From assembly GCA_020638675.1 (NCBI GenBank), contig JACKID010000001.1, forward strand, positions 2,914,001 through 2,978,000: a DNA stretch of 64,000 nucleotides, written 5' to 3'. The translations under genes were made by a program, and so were the position numbers. The notes beneath the pieces are model-generated. The model saw nothing but the letters and a program-made list of their open reading frames with translations, ran no database searches and was not told the DNA's origin. The stretch comes from Planctomycetota bacterium. GTDB taxonomy: Bacteria; Planctomycetota; UBA8742; UBA2392. Each line of letters starts with the position of its first letter. Within the stretch, counting starts at the first letter, position 1. Shown piece by piece: positions 48,080 through 57,759 of the stretch.

Positions 48080-49642
48080 ATGGACACGGCCGAGTATCCC
48101 TCCGGTGCACGCAAGTGGATCATCGCCCTGACGGTGGTGTTCGGCTCGTTCATGGCCGTGATGGACATCAGCGTGGTGAACGTCGCGCTGCCGCACATGA
48201 TGGGCAGCTTCGGCGCGAACCTGTCCGAGATCACGTGGGTCGCGACGGCGTACTCCATCGCCGAGATCATCATGCTGACCATGGCGGCATGGTGGAGCAC
48301 GCTGCTCGGGCGCAAGCGGCTTTACGTGGGCTCGTTCATCCTGTTCACGGCCGGCTCGGCGCTGTGCGGCACCGCGACCAGCTTCACGCAGATGATCGTG
48401 TACCGCATCATCCAGGGCATCGGCGGCGGCACGCTGATCCCGGTCAGCCAGGCCATTTTGCGTGAGTCCTTCCCGCCAGAAGAGCAGGGCATGGCGATGG
48501 CCGTCAACGGCATGGGCATCGTGCTCGCGCCGGCGATCGGCCCGGTACTGGGCGGCTGGCTGACGGACCATTTCGGCTGGCCGTGGATTTTCTACATCAA
48601 CGTGCCGATCAGCATCGTCGGCATCCTGATGGTGATGGCATTCGTGTTCGACCCGGCCTACCTGCGCCGCGGCGTGAAGAGCATCGACTGGGGCGGCATC
48701 GCGCTGCTGACAATCGGGCTGACGCTGATGCAGCTTGTACTCGAGCGCGGCGAGCAGGAGGACTGGTTTCAGTCGTCTTGGATCATCGCGGGCACGATTG
48801 CAACGGTCGCTTCCATCGTCGGGTTGGTCGTGTGGGAGCTGCTGATCAAAGAGCCGATCATCGACTTTCGATTACTGAAGAACATCCCGTTGACCGTCGG
48901 CTCGTTGATCGGGCTTGTGTTCGGGATTGGACTGTTCGGGACCACGTTCCTGTTGCCCGAGTTCACGCAGCACATGCTTGGCTATACGGCCTACGATGCG
49001 GGGCTGGTGCTGCTGCCGCGCGCGATTGCGCTGTTCGTGTTCATGCCGGTTGCGGGCGCGCTCTACAAGCACGTGGACGCACGCGTGCTGATCATTGCCG
49101 GCATCGCGCTGATTATCTGGTCCAGCTACGGGTTGTCCGAGCTTTCGCTCAGCCACGGGTTCTGGGATCTGGTGCCGATCCTGATCATCATGGGCGCGGG
49201 GATGCCGTTCATGTTCGTGACGATGACCACCGTCGCGCTCAGCACCGTGCCGCGCGAAGACATGACGCAGGCCTCGGGCATTTACACGCTCACGCGTCGT
49301 GTCGGCGGCAACATTGCCTATGCGCTGGTCGCGACGATTGTCGCCCACCGCTCGCAGTTCCATCGCTCGCACCTGGTCGAAAACGTGAACGCCATGAACC
49401 CGAACTACCAGCAATTCCACGGCGCCACGACGGCCGCACTGGTGGATCACGGGATGACGGCGCAGGCCGCACCGCAGGCGGTGCTCGGGATCGCGAATAA
49501 CATGGTCAACCAGCAGGCGACCATGCTGTCCTACAACGACGTGGCGTGGATCATGGCGGGGTTGTTCCTGCTCGCGCTGCCGCTCGTGTTCCTGCTGCCC
49601 AAGCCCAAGAAGAAGAAGCCCGGACCGGCGCCCGGCCACTAG
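48080..49642 (+). CDS. DHA2-family MFS efflux pump (EmrB/QacA-like)
   Basis: 520 residues with 14 predicted membrane helices. FMAVMDISVVNVALPHMMG carries the Asp of helix 1, and VLAPAIGPVLGGWLTDHFGW is motif C of drug:H+ antiporters. With the HlyD-family protein it forms a tripartite-type exporter of drugs or toxic metabolites, driven by protons. It is the last gene of the tetR-hlyD-MFS operon. Its stop shares CTAG with the stop of the convergent transporter gene. Confidence 0.93.
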   Translation: MDTAEYPSGARKWIIALTVVFGSFMAVMDISVVNVALPHMMGSFGANLSEITWVATAYSIAEIIMLTMAAWWSTLLGRKRLYVGSFILFTAGSALCGTATSFTQMIVYRIIQGIGGGTLIPVSQAILRESFPPEEQGMAMAVNGMGIVLAPAIGPVLGGWLTDHFGWPWIFYINVPISIVGILMVMAFVFDPAYLRRGVKSIDWGGIALLTIGLTLMQLVLERGEQEDWFQSSWIIAGTIATVASIVGLVVWELLIKEPIIDFRLLKNIPLTVGSLIGLVFGIGLFGTTFLLPEFTQHMLGYTAYDAGLVLLPRAIALFVFMPVAGALYKHVDARVLIIAGIALIIWSSYGLSELSLSHGFWDLVPILIIMGAGMPFMFVTMTTVALSTVPREDMTQASGIYTLTRRVGGNIAYALVATIVAHRSQFHRSHLVENVNAMNPNYQQFHGATTAALVDHGMTAQAAPQAVLGIANNMVNQQATMLSYNDVAWIMAGLFLLALPLVFLLPKPKKKKPGPAPGH

Positions 49643-51306
49643 CCGATGATGCGGATGACGACCTGGCCGGCGACCGTGACGATCACGCTGGCAACGGCAA
49701 AGGCCGCGGCGTAGCTCACCGCCGGCTCGTTGCTGTCGCTTGCGCGCTTGACGGCGCCCAGTGCCGCGCTGCTCGTCATGCCGCCGCACACGCTGCCCCA
49801 AACATCCACCGGGCGCAGCTTGAGCAGATAGCGCCCGAACATCAGCGAGATCAGCACCGGCACGACGGTCACCAGCGCGCCCGCAACCACCACCTGCCAC
49901 AGAATGAACCGCATGCCGTCATGCAGCGCCTGCCCGGCCGCGAGTCCGGTCTCGCCCACGAACAGCAGCACACCCAGGTCGCGCACGAGATGTCGCGCCG
50001 CACGCGGCACGTTCACACTGATGCCGCTGAACTGGCGGGCCCAGGACAGCACGACGCCGACGATCAACAACCCGCCCGCCTGGCCCGGGCTGAAGTCCAG
50101 CCCGAAGGGGCGTACGTGCATCCCGCCGATCAGCACGCCCAGCAGAATTCCGCCCGCGTAGATCGCGATGTCCGTGGCCTGCCCGCTCGGCACAAAGCGC
50201 CCCAGCTCGCGTGCCACCGCGCGTACGGCGTCGCTTTGACCGATCACCTCGACGACGTCGTGCCGGTTGAGCCTGACCTCGGCCGTCGGCTCAATCACTT
50301 CGTTGCCGCGCTCGATTTTCTGGATCATGCAGCGGTAGCGCCCCATCAGGTTGAGCTCTTTCAGCGTCTTGCCGGCAACTTCGCGCGACGCGACCTGAAC
50401 CCGCCGTGGCGCGGGCAGGCGCTCGCGCAGCTCCGCGTCGTAGACTTCTTCGCCTACGATTCCCTCAAAAGTCTGGAGCTCTTCCAGGCGACCGACCACG
50501 AGCAGGTGATCGCCCAGCCGCAACTCGGTCTTGGCGTCCGCCATCAGCACTTCTTCGCCGCGGTGCACGCGTGAGATGAAACAGCCGGTGCGGTGCGTCA
50601 GGTCTAGGTCCTTCAGTGGTTTGCCGCAGACGTCGCTGCGGCAGACTTCGAACGCACGCGTCAACTCGGGGCTGCCCTGGCGGTGGATGCGCGTCCGCCC
50701 CTTTTCATCGCTGGTCTCTTCCTCGCTGACGGTGCCCTTGCTCAGGTCCGTCCGCGTGAAACGCGGCAGGATCTGAATCAGCAGCACCAGCCCCACCAGA
50801 CCGAACGGGTACGTCAAAGCGAACGCAACGGACAGGTGGGCGGCGTCGCGCGCCTCTTCAGATGCGGCGGCGTAGGTTGGCGCGCTCGTCAACCCGCCGG
50901 CCAGGACCCCGGCCGCCGTGGAGGAATCAAAGCCGAAGACCTGGGCCGATGCGGCCGTCAGTGCCAGCGCGAACACCACGACCGAGCAGCCCACGGCCAC
51001 GTACTTCCAGCCGCGAGCGCCGCGCAGACTGGTGAAGAATTGAGGCCCGGCGTCAAACCCGACCGAGTAGATGTACAGCGCGAACCCGAAGAACCCGACC
51101 GTAAGCGCGGGCTTCACACCGCCATAGATCGATTCGACCGTCAGCCCGAGATAGCCGCAAAGCAATGCAATTGCCAGCGTGCCACCGGCCGGGCCTGCCG
51201 AGACTCCGCGCCACTGCAGTCGCCCGAACAGGTAGCCGAAGGTGACAACCACCATCAGCCCTGAAAGCGGAACCTGCCTTAGCAACTCAAGGACGCTGTC
51301 AATCAC
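49639..51306 (-). CDS. AspT/YidE-like transporter with two TrkA-C domains
   Basis: 555 residues. Two membrane halves (about 1-165 and 395-555), each with four or five helices, flank two cytoplasmic TrkA-C (RCK-C) domains (for example ELRLGDHLLVVGRLEELQTF and VRLNRHDVVEVIGQSDAV). This is the aspartate:alanine-exchanger family fold. Gly-rich segments such as GVLAGGLTSAPTYAAAS and VCGGMTSSAALGAV recur in both halves. The substrate cannot be told; anion or amino-acid exchange is likely. Confidence 0.87.
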   Translation of the reverse strand: MIDSVLELLRQVPLSGLMVVVTFGYLFGRLQWRGVSAGPAGGTLAIALLCGYLGLTVESIYGGVKPALTVGFFGFALYIYSVGFDAGPQFFTSLRGARGWKYVAVGCSVVVFALALTAASAQVFGFDSSTAAGVLAGGLTSAPTYAAASEEARDAAHLSVAFALTYPFGLVGLVLLIQILPRFTRTDLSKGTVSEEETSDEKGRTRIHRQGSPELTRAFEVCRSDVCGKPLKDLDLTHRTGCFISRVHRGEEVLMADAKTELRLGDHLLVVGRLEELQTFEGIVGEEVYDAELRERLPAPRRVQVASREVAGKTLKELNLMGRYRCMIQKIERGNEVIEPTAEVRLNRHDVVEVIGQSDAVRAVARELGRFVPSGQATDIAIYAGGILLGVLIGGMHVRPFGLDFSPGQAGGLLIVGVVLSWARQFSGISVNVPRAARHLVRDLGVLLFVGETGLAAGQALHDGMRFILWQVVVAGALVTVVPVLISLMFGRYLLKLRPVDVWGSVCGGMTSSAALGAVKRASDSNEPAVSYAAAFAVASVIVTVAGQVVIRIIG

Positions 51307-51361
51307 GCCAACCTCACCCGGAACGGCGCGAGACTAGTGGCTCAGGACAAGCCTGAAAAGG

Positions 51362-51550
51362 CTACTGAAGCTCGGAGGCACGGCTGGAGTTCCAGCTTTC
51401 GCCGTAGCCGATGGCCGCGTGGCGCGCAGTCGGCGCGTGAGTGCGGCGACGCTTGATGTGGTAGTGCACGGCAAACATGGCCGCCCAGCCGATGAACGCG
51501 TACGCGAACATCACCAGAATGAGCCCCCAGGGTGTCGGGTCGTTTGCCAT
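51362..51550 (-). CDS. Small single-helix membrane protein
   Basis: A 62-residue frame from the ATG at 51550: MANDPTPWG, a hydrophobic helix (LILVMFAYAFIGWAAMFAVH), then a basic His/Arg-rich tail. This topology is common in small envelope proteins. No clear ribosome site. It lies 55 bp upstream of the AspT-like transporter gene on the same strand, so co-expression is possible. No family is recognised. Confidence 0.5.
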   Translation of the reverse strand: MANDPTPWGLILVMFAYAFIGWAAMFAVHYHIKRRRTHAPTARHAAIGYGESWNSSRASELQ

Positions 51551-51832
51551 GCAAGCAGGATAGCACTCAGAGTGCGCGCCGCAAACGTCGCGAAATTTTT
51601 GCCGCCGGCGCCCCTGCCACGAGCGCTTGTGGTTTGCTCGCCACCACACCCCCACCCCATCCATTGCGACACACCATGACGATTCCATGGCGATTCAACT
51701 CGCCCGGGGTGTGTCGCATGCCCCTGTATGTTTCCCGTGCGCGGTAGCCGCGTGCCATGACTCCTCCCAAAGGGGGCGGGATGGTCCCGCCCCCCGGGGG
51801 GTCAGGCAGGAAGACGCACAGGGAGTGAACCC
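51551..51832 (+). promoter_or_regulatory. recA upstream region with a GC-rich hairpin
   Basis: The 282-bp gap before recA contains a 10-bp perfect stem, GGGGGCGGGA/TCCCGCCCCC, with a TGG loop at 51772-51794, about 40 bp before the start. It could be part of the recA leader. I see neither a GAACnnnnGTTC-type nor an E. coli-type LexA box. AGGGAG precedes the recA ATG. Confidence 0.45.
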
Positions 51833-52903
<1,071 letters not shown>

Positions 52904-52920
52904 CAGCAGCTGGCCACAGC

Positions 52921-52954
52921 AACGGGCCGGGTGCGCCCTCCCTCCCGGCCCGTT
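52921..52954 (+). terminator. Hairpin after recA
   Basis: Perfect 11-bp stem AACGGGCCGGG with a 12-nt loop, starting 17 bp after the recA stop; little T-tract follows. Confidence 0.55.
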
Positions 52955-53002
52955 GGCGCGTGGCAGTTACCTTGTGGCGGGAGTGGTGCTAGAGTCCGCG
53001 CC

Positions 53003-53776
53003 ATGAAACTGCCGTACTTTCAGGTGAATGCGTTCACGGACCAGCTTACGGGTGGGAACCCGGCCGGTGTCTGTTTGCTTGAGAAGTGGCCGAAGGATTT
53101 GACGCTGCAGAAGATTGCGGCGTCGCACCTGCTGCCGGAAACCGCGTTCGTGGTCCCGGGCGAGCCGAAGCTGCGCTGGTTCACGCCGACGACCGAAGTG
53201 GACCTGTGCGGGCACGCGACGCTCGCGACTGCGCACGTGCTGTTTCAACACTGCGGCGAGAAGGCGAAAGAGCTGCGCTTCGAAACCCGCAGCGGTGAGC
53301 TGAAAGTGCGCCGCAAGGGCGACGGGTACGAGATGGACTTCCCCTCGAAGGAATTCGTCACGATCCGCCCGCCGGCCGGGCTGAGCTCCGCGCTGGGCGC
53401 GGCGCCTAACCAGGTGGCCGACGGGCATTACCTGATGTGCGTCCTGCAGGATGAAGCCGCCGTGCATGAGCTGAACCCGGACCTGCGCGAGCTGGAGCTG
53501 ATGCACGCCCACGCGGTCATGGTCACGGCCAAGGGCAACGACGTGGACTTCGTATCACGCTTCTTCGCACCGCGCATGGGTGTGCCCGAAGACTACGCCA
53601 CCGGCTCGGCGCACTGCATGCTCGCACCCTACTGGGCGGAGCGCACCGGCAAGAAGAAGCTGAAGGCACGCCAATTGTCAGTTCGAGGCGGCGAGCTGGA
53701 GTGCGAAGTAAAGGACAACCGCGTGCTGCTGCGCGGCAACGCCGTCACGTTCATCGAAGGTGAGCTTAGCGCGTAG
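53003..53776 (+). CDS. PhzF-family isomerase-like protein
   Basis: A 257-residue protein of the PhzF/YddE family (diaminopimelate-epimerase-like fold). TGGNPAGVCLLEKWP at the N-terminus, the catalytic Glu in LLPETAFVV, CGHATLATAHVLF and YATGSAHCMLAPYW are family signatures. In phenazine producers PhzF isomerises DHHA; most members act on unknown substrates, so no phenazine pathway is implied. The start is the ATG at 53003. The stop codon TAG is part of the GTAG tag of a REP hairpin. Confidence 0.88.
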   Translation: MKLPYFQVNAFTDQLTGGNPAGVCLLEKWPKDLTLQKIAASHLLPETAFVVPGEPKLRWFTPTTEVDLCGHATLATAHVLFQHCGEKAKELRFETRSGELKVRRKGDGYEMDFPSKEFVTIRPPAGLSSALGAAPNQVADGHYLMCVLQDEAAVHELNPDLRELELMHAHAVMVTAKGNDVDFVSRFFAPRMGVPEDYATGSAHCMLAPYWAERTGKKKLKARQLSVRGGELECEVKDNRVLLRGNAVTFIEGELSA

Positions 53777-53872
53777 CATCGGCTTCCGGCCGATGGGTTG
53801 CGCCTGCTTTCAGCAGGCGCGAACGGCGGCCGGAGGCCGCCGCAACTCATGCGCAAGATGCGCATGCCACTA
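53773..53872. repeat. REP doublet between convergent genes (100 bp)
   Basis: Left unit: GTAG then hairpin CATCGGC/GCCGATG (53773-53795). Right unit, inverted: CATGCGCA/TGCGCATG hairpin followed by the complement of AGTGGC (53848-53871). Two further perfect hairpins lie between (GCGCCTGCT/AGCAGGCGC and CGGCGGCC/GGCCGCCG). The block exactly fills the space between two convergent stops and includes bases of both. Confidence 0.75.
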
Positions 53873-55399
53873 TGGCCGGTGGACGATCTCGACCCAGTCA
53901 ATCTCGATGTGCGCGCGGGCGTCTTCCGGGTGAAGCTGGAAGAACTTGAGCTCCATGCCGGGCCTGGCCTTCTCGGATGGATCGAGTGTCTTGAACAGCT
54001 CGGCCAGCGGCAGCTCCATCTCGATCCATTCGCCGCCGCGCACGCTGCCCAGCTTGTTGCGCCAGTTGTCGTCGGCGACCGTGCCAAACTGCAGGATCAG
54101 CTCGGCCGATTTCTCGAGGCGCACGCGGAAGCGCACCACGTCGCCCACATTCAGCTCGTGGGGCTCGCGCAGGTAGAAACCGATGCCGGTGTCACTGTCG
54201 GTGTCGCCGGCCAGCATGCCGTCTGCAACCTCGCCTCCGAACACGCCCTTGGGCGACTCGTCCATGGACTCGCACAACACCAGACGCTGCGGCGTGTCCT
54301 TGAGGAAGCGGAACTCGCGTTGCACGTCCTGCCACGTGATGTTGCGATCGCGCCCGAAGCCGTCTTTCTCAAGGCGCGCCTGGAAGCCGGCCATCAGGAA
54401 GTCTTCGCCGGCACTGACCCGCCCGCCGACGCAGAACACGTCCATGCCGTGCAAGCGTTCTTCGACGACTGCAACGCCGGTGATCGAAGCAACAATTTCG
54501 TCCTTCGTGACCGTCAAAGGCGCGGCCGTATCGGCATACAGCGCGCCGTCATTCAGCGCGACCGCAATACGAGACTCCTCGCCGCCGAAGGTGATCTCGC
54601 CGTCGAGTCGCAGCAGCGTGCCGTCCACCAAGGTGAACTCGGCCGAGCCCTTCGGCTTGATACGATCGCCGGCGCAAATCTCGAAGGCCTCGCCCGACTT
54701 GACGCGCTCTTCTTCTGTCCACTTGCCGTCGGTGTCCTGGCGCGAGATCCGTATCGAATCACCCTTCCACGCTGCCACGAGCACGGCGCGTTTGGCGGGC
54801 GTCGGCGTTCCCTTGTTCGGGTCAGCGTACTTGGGCTTCTTCGGATCAGGCCACGATTCCGGCGGATCGGTTAGACCCGGATCCTTGGGCAGCGGCCCAA
54901 CAGGCCCCTCCGGATCATCACCGGAAACCTGATCGTCCGGCTTTTTCGGGGGGCGCGGGAAGTCCGGAACCGGGAACGGCCCGGTGTGGGTCTTCGTGGG
55001 TTGTGGCCCCGGTGCGGGCTCAACTTCAGGCTCCGGCACTGTGTCTTCGCTGTCGTTCGGTGCAGGCTGAGGCTCGGGCTTCGGATGCGGCGCACGCGGC
55101 GCGATGTCCGGCAGCGGATGCTTCGGGCGCTCGGCCTGCTCGGTGTGGCGCTGCGGCTTGAAATGCTCCGGCAGGAAATTCACCAGCGAGTACGTCGCAA
55201 GACCGGCCGCGATCAGCACGCCCGCGGCAGCGGCCAGCGGCTTCCAGCGAGGCACGCGGCGCGGCGGCGGCACGACCCGACGGGGCTTGGCGTACACGGC
55301 ACGCAATACACGCTCGCTGAGATCGGGCTGCGGGCCCAGCTCATCGCGGAGCTGCGCCTCGAGGTAGCGCTCGTCCAGTTGTTCGCGTGCGTCGGTCAT
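53870..55399 (-). CDS. FecR-like transmembrane regulator with Pro-rich linker (module 2)
   Basis: 509 residues with the same layout as the protein at 30944: cytoplasmic part with DERYLEAQLRDELGPQPDLS, a membrane helix (about 57-78), a roughly 115-residue Pro/Glu/Lys linker, a FecR-like domain (about 225-330, GDRIKPKGSAEFTLVDGTLL) and a beta-sandwich tail ending IDWVEIVHRP. The ATG overlaps the sigma-factor stop by 4 bp, so the two are made together. It is the likely anti-sigma factor. Confidence 0.82.
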   Translation of the reverse strand: MTDAREQLDERYLEAQLRDELGPQPDLSERVLRAVYAKPRRVVPPPRRVPRWKPLAAAAGVLIAAGLATYSLVNFLPEHFKPQRHTEQAERPKHPLPDIAPRAPHPKPEPQPAPNDSEDTVPEPEVEPAPGPQPTKTHTGPFPVPDFPRPPKKPDDQVSGDDPEGPVGPLPKDPGLTDPPESWPDPKKPKYADPNKGTPTPAKRAVLVAAWKGDSIRISRQDTDGKWTEEERVKSGEAFEICAGDRIKPKGSAEFTLVDGTLLRLDGEITFGGEESRIAVALNDGALYADTAAPLTVTKDEIVASITGVAVVEERLHGMDVFCVGGRVSAGEDFLMAGFQARLEKDGFGRDRNITWQDVQREFRFLKDTPQRLVLCESMDESPKGVFGGEVADGMLAGDTDSDTGIGFYLREPHELNVGDVVRFRVRLEKSAELILQFGTVADDNWRNKLGSVRGGEWIEMELPLAELFKTLDPSEKARPGMELKFFQLHPEDARAHIEIDWVEIVHRP

Positions 55400-55926
55400 A
55401 CCTGTGGGTCTTCCCCTACCTGCTTGCGGATGCACTCCCGCAGTTTTTCTTTCGCCCGCCGCAGCAGGGTCTTGGCGCCTTCCGGCTCCATGCCGGTGGC
55501 GAAGCCGATTTCCTCGCGCGAGGCGTTCTCACCGTAGCGCAGCTTCAGCGCCAGGCGCGCGCGGTCGCCCAGCTTGGCGAGGCAGTTGCGCAGCGCGCGG
55601 CGGTAGGTGTCGCCATCGTCGTCGCGCTCGTGCTCGTGCCATGCGCTTTCGAGAACGTCTTCCTCGGGCAGCGTCACCTCGCGTCGCGTCTTGCGCAGCC
55701 ACATGAAGTAGAAGTTGCGCGCGGTGGTTCGCAGGTAGGCCGACGTCGCCTTGCGGTCACGGATTTCAAAGTCCGCTTCGATGGTGGCGACGAAGGTGTC
55801 CTGGGCGAGGTCCTGCGCCAGGGTTTCGTCGCAGCCGAGGAAGCGAAGGTAGCGCAGCAGCGCACCCTGGTGATCAAGCACCAGGCGTTCGATCTGCACT
55901 GCCTGAAGGCGTGGCGGCAAAGCCAT
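55396..55926 (-). CDS. ECF-type RNA polymerase sigma factor
   Basis: 176 residues with sigma region 2 (about 15-85: DETLAQDLAQDTFVATIEAD, YLRTTARNFYFMWLRK) and region 4 (about 115-170: ARLALKLRYGENASREEIGF, GAKTLLRRAKEKLREC). It pairs with the FecR-like protein encoded 4 bp overlapping downstream. The start is the ATG at 55926 with AGGGG about 8 nt upstream; a GTG 9 nt earlier is possible. Its promoter and target genes are not visible. Confidence 0.9.
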   Translation of the reverse strand: MALPPRLQAVQIERLVLDHQGALLRYLRFLGCDETLAQDLAQDTFVATIEADFEIRDRKATSAYLRTTARNFYFMWLRKTRREVTLPEEDVLESAWHEHERDDDGDTYRRALRNCLAKLGDRARLALKLRYGENASREEIGFATGMEPEGAKTLLRRAKEKLRECIRKQVGEDPQV

Positions 55927-56049
55927 ACCGTTCACCCCTGAAATGAAATGACTGCCCGAGAGGGGTCATTATATCCCGGATTTTACGAGTTTGGCGTTTC
56001 GACTTGCGGAATCGCGCTCGGCGGGGGATCGTTATACTGGTGGTGAGGC

Positions 56050-56241
56050 ATGTCGGACACGAAGACAAGAATCCGAAACTGGGGGCTCGACCACGCGCAA
56101 CTGCGCGCCGAGCTTGAACTTATCCGCGACAAGTACGCGGATGAGGACGACTTTGAAGAAGCCCTCGAACGCCTCTACGCCGAGCTGCAAGCCAAACAAG
56201 ACTTCCGCAAGCGCACCATCGAGCCACCCAAGTGGGAGTAG
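56050..56241 (+). CDS. Small acidic helical protein
   Basis: A 63-residue frame, MSDTKTRIRNWGLDHAQ..., ending EPPKWE. Acidic and helical (YADEDDFEEALERLYAELQ), with no membrane segment. TTATACTGG lies just upstream and could be a -10 box. Its stop is directly followed by the stop of the convergent gene. No family is recognised, but the composition looks genuine. Confidence 0.6.
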   Translation: MSDTKTRIRNWGLDHAQLRAELELIRDKYADEDDFEEALERLYAELQAKQDFRKRTIEPPKWE

Positions 56242-56685
56242 CTACTTCCACACGGCCCACCACTTGGGCAGCGGTTCTTGCTCAACAATCCATCTCTTGG
56301 ACGATAGATCTTGCACGGTCAGCGTGATGGGTGCCTGCTGGTCGCGCCCGTGATATGCCACAGTCGTTCCCGCATAGGCTGGGTGACTCCCGTTGATCGT
56401 GATCGTGTAACCGTAGTGATCGAAGTGCCCGCCAGCGAAACGATAGCCGTCGTCAATTCCTGCAGCTTGTTCCGGGTCGATCTTCTCGGGTAGCTGCTCG
56501 CTTGCGCTTTTTTCGTGAAGCTTCCGCGCCAGAAACTCAACCGCGCCTGCCGCGTCATTCATCGCCTGCTCGGCTGCCACTCGACGCATCTTGAGAACCG
56601 CCGCCCCAACCAATAGGCAGACGACCACACTGGCCGCAAGCAGCTCGGTTAGGTACTTCCATGCGATGTATTTTCGCGGTCTCAC
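56242..56685 (-). CDS. Membrane-anchored hypothetical protein
   Basis: 147 residues with one N-terminal helix (LTELLAASVVVCLLVGAAVL) and an extracytoplasmic domain rich in Tyr, His and Gly (RFAGGHFDHYGYTITINGSH). No family is recognised. It lies 49 bp downstream of the zinc-ribbon membrane gene on the same strand and may belong to that small operon. Confidence 0.6.
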   Translation of the reverse strand: MRPRKYIAWKYLTELLAASVVVCLLVGAAVLKMRRVAAEQAMNDAAGAVEFLARKLHEKSASEQLPEKIDPEQAAGIDDGYRFAGGHFDHYGYTITINGSHPAYAGTTVAYHGRDQQAPITLTVQDLSSKRWIVEQEPLPKWWAVWK

Positions 56686-56734
56686 GCGTTGCGCCTCCAG
56701 TCATCTCCGGGTGCTGGAACCGTTTCGGCGCCCC

Positions 56735-57259
56735 TCAGCGCGACGGTCGAAAGCTGCGGCAAGGATCAAGAACCGAGCCGGAGCACTGCGGACACATCCG
56801 ACTATGCCCAAGCCACCTGCACTCGAGTTCGCACGAACTGGATCCGGACGCACCTTTGCTCCGCCCATAAGGCACGCCCTCTATCTGCCCCATGGATGGA
56901 AGCTCTGCCTGACTCTGATCGTACGCTACCAGCGTCAGAGGTTGGTCGCATTCCGCGCAGAAACCCTCACGTCTGACCAACTTCCAAGTATGCACTGAGG
57001 CGCCACAGGAAGGGCATGCCGTCATCCGGTGATACTTCCATGCCAGGAACATCGCCGCGCACGCTGCGCCTGAGAAAAACCCGGCCATGCCAACGTGCGC
57101 GGAAGGGTTGAAACCCAGAAGCGTCAGTCCAATTCCCAAGACGAAGATTCCCGCACAGCCACCCACCATTCCGAGTGCAGGCCAGGCCATCATGATGATC
57201 GCGGACGACTTGCGTCGCGACTCGGCTGCACTGACTTCTTCTCTGTTCAGGAACTTCAC
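56735..57259 (-). CDS. Two-helix membrane protein with zinc-ribbon motifs
   Basis: 174 residues with two hydrophobic segments (about 20-45 and 55-75) followed by a CPSCGASVHTW...CAEC zinc ribbon and a second CPQC pair near the C-terminus (SRMCPQCSGSVLDPC). The start is a GTG overlapping the upstream gene's TGA. The upstream protein has a related layout, so the pair probably arose by duplication. The function is unknown. Confidence 0.65.
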   Translation of the reverse strand: MKFLNREEVSAAESRRKSSAIIMMAWPALGMVGGCAGIFVLGIGLTLLGFNPSAHVGMAGFFSGAACAAMFLAWKYHRMTACPSCGASVHTWKLVRREGFCAECDQPLTLVAYDQSQAELPSMGQIEGVPYGRSKGASGSSSCELECRWLGHSRMCPQCSGSVLDPCRSFRPSR

Positions 57260-57690
57260 TTCCCTGCGCCCTTCTTCGGCAGCATGAGCATCTCGCGCAC
57301 CGACATCGGTTTGGGTGCAGGCGGTGTTCCGTGCGGCCCCTTCTTCTTCAGGTACTTCTTGTAGGCCGACTCACACAGCGGGCTGCCGCACTTGGGACAG
57401 TTGTCCTTCAGGTCGAGCGCCGCGTACTTGCCCGGGTAGTGCCCGCACCACGGGCAACAGGCCGTCGTGAAGTGCGCAATGTTGAACGCAACGGCCAACG
57501 GAAACACCAGCAGGAACCCGATGAAGTTGGCTACGTCGTTATTTACACCGATGTCCAGCTTGAGCAGTAAGTAGGGCAGTCCAAACAGCGTAAGTGGCAT
57601 CACGAATATGGCTGCGAGCCATCCGCGAGCGACACGCAATCGACGTGCGTCGAACTTGCGAACCTCGTGGATGGTGAGCTGGCGAGGCAT
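57256..57690 (-). CDS. Two-helix membrane protein with zinc ribbon
   Basis: 144 residues: a basic N-terminus, two membrane helices (about 25-50 and 58-80), then CCPWCGHYPG...CPKCGSPLCE, a zinc ribbon close to the membrane, and a Pro/Lys-rich tail. The start is the ATG at 57690. It overlaps the next gene by 4 bp, so the two are coupled. Resembles small zinc-ribbon membrane proteins of unknown role. Confidence 0.68.
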   Translation of the reverse strand: MPRQLTIHEVRKFDARRLRVARGWLAAIFVMPLTLFGLPYLLLKLDIGVNNDVANFIGFLLVFPLAVAFNIAHFTTACCPWCGHYPGKYAALDLKDNCPKCGSPLCESAYKKYLKKKGPHGTPPAPKPMSVREMLMLPKKGAGK

Positions 57691-57759
57691 GACTTGAGTG
57701 TACCACGCAGGGCCGGTCACCCGGCTACAACTGCGGCGCTGCGTTGTAGTGGCACTGAT

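Noticed and set aside
53003..53776. Evidence for a phenazine pathway
   Set aside because: PhzF-family proteins are widespread outside phenazine producers, and no other phz gene is present.
53797..53841. The two inner hairpins as a plain terminator
   Set aside because: They are flanked by GTAG/GTGG-tagged inverted units, so the block is better explained as a REP doublet, though it may also stop transcription.
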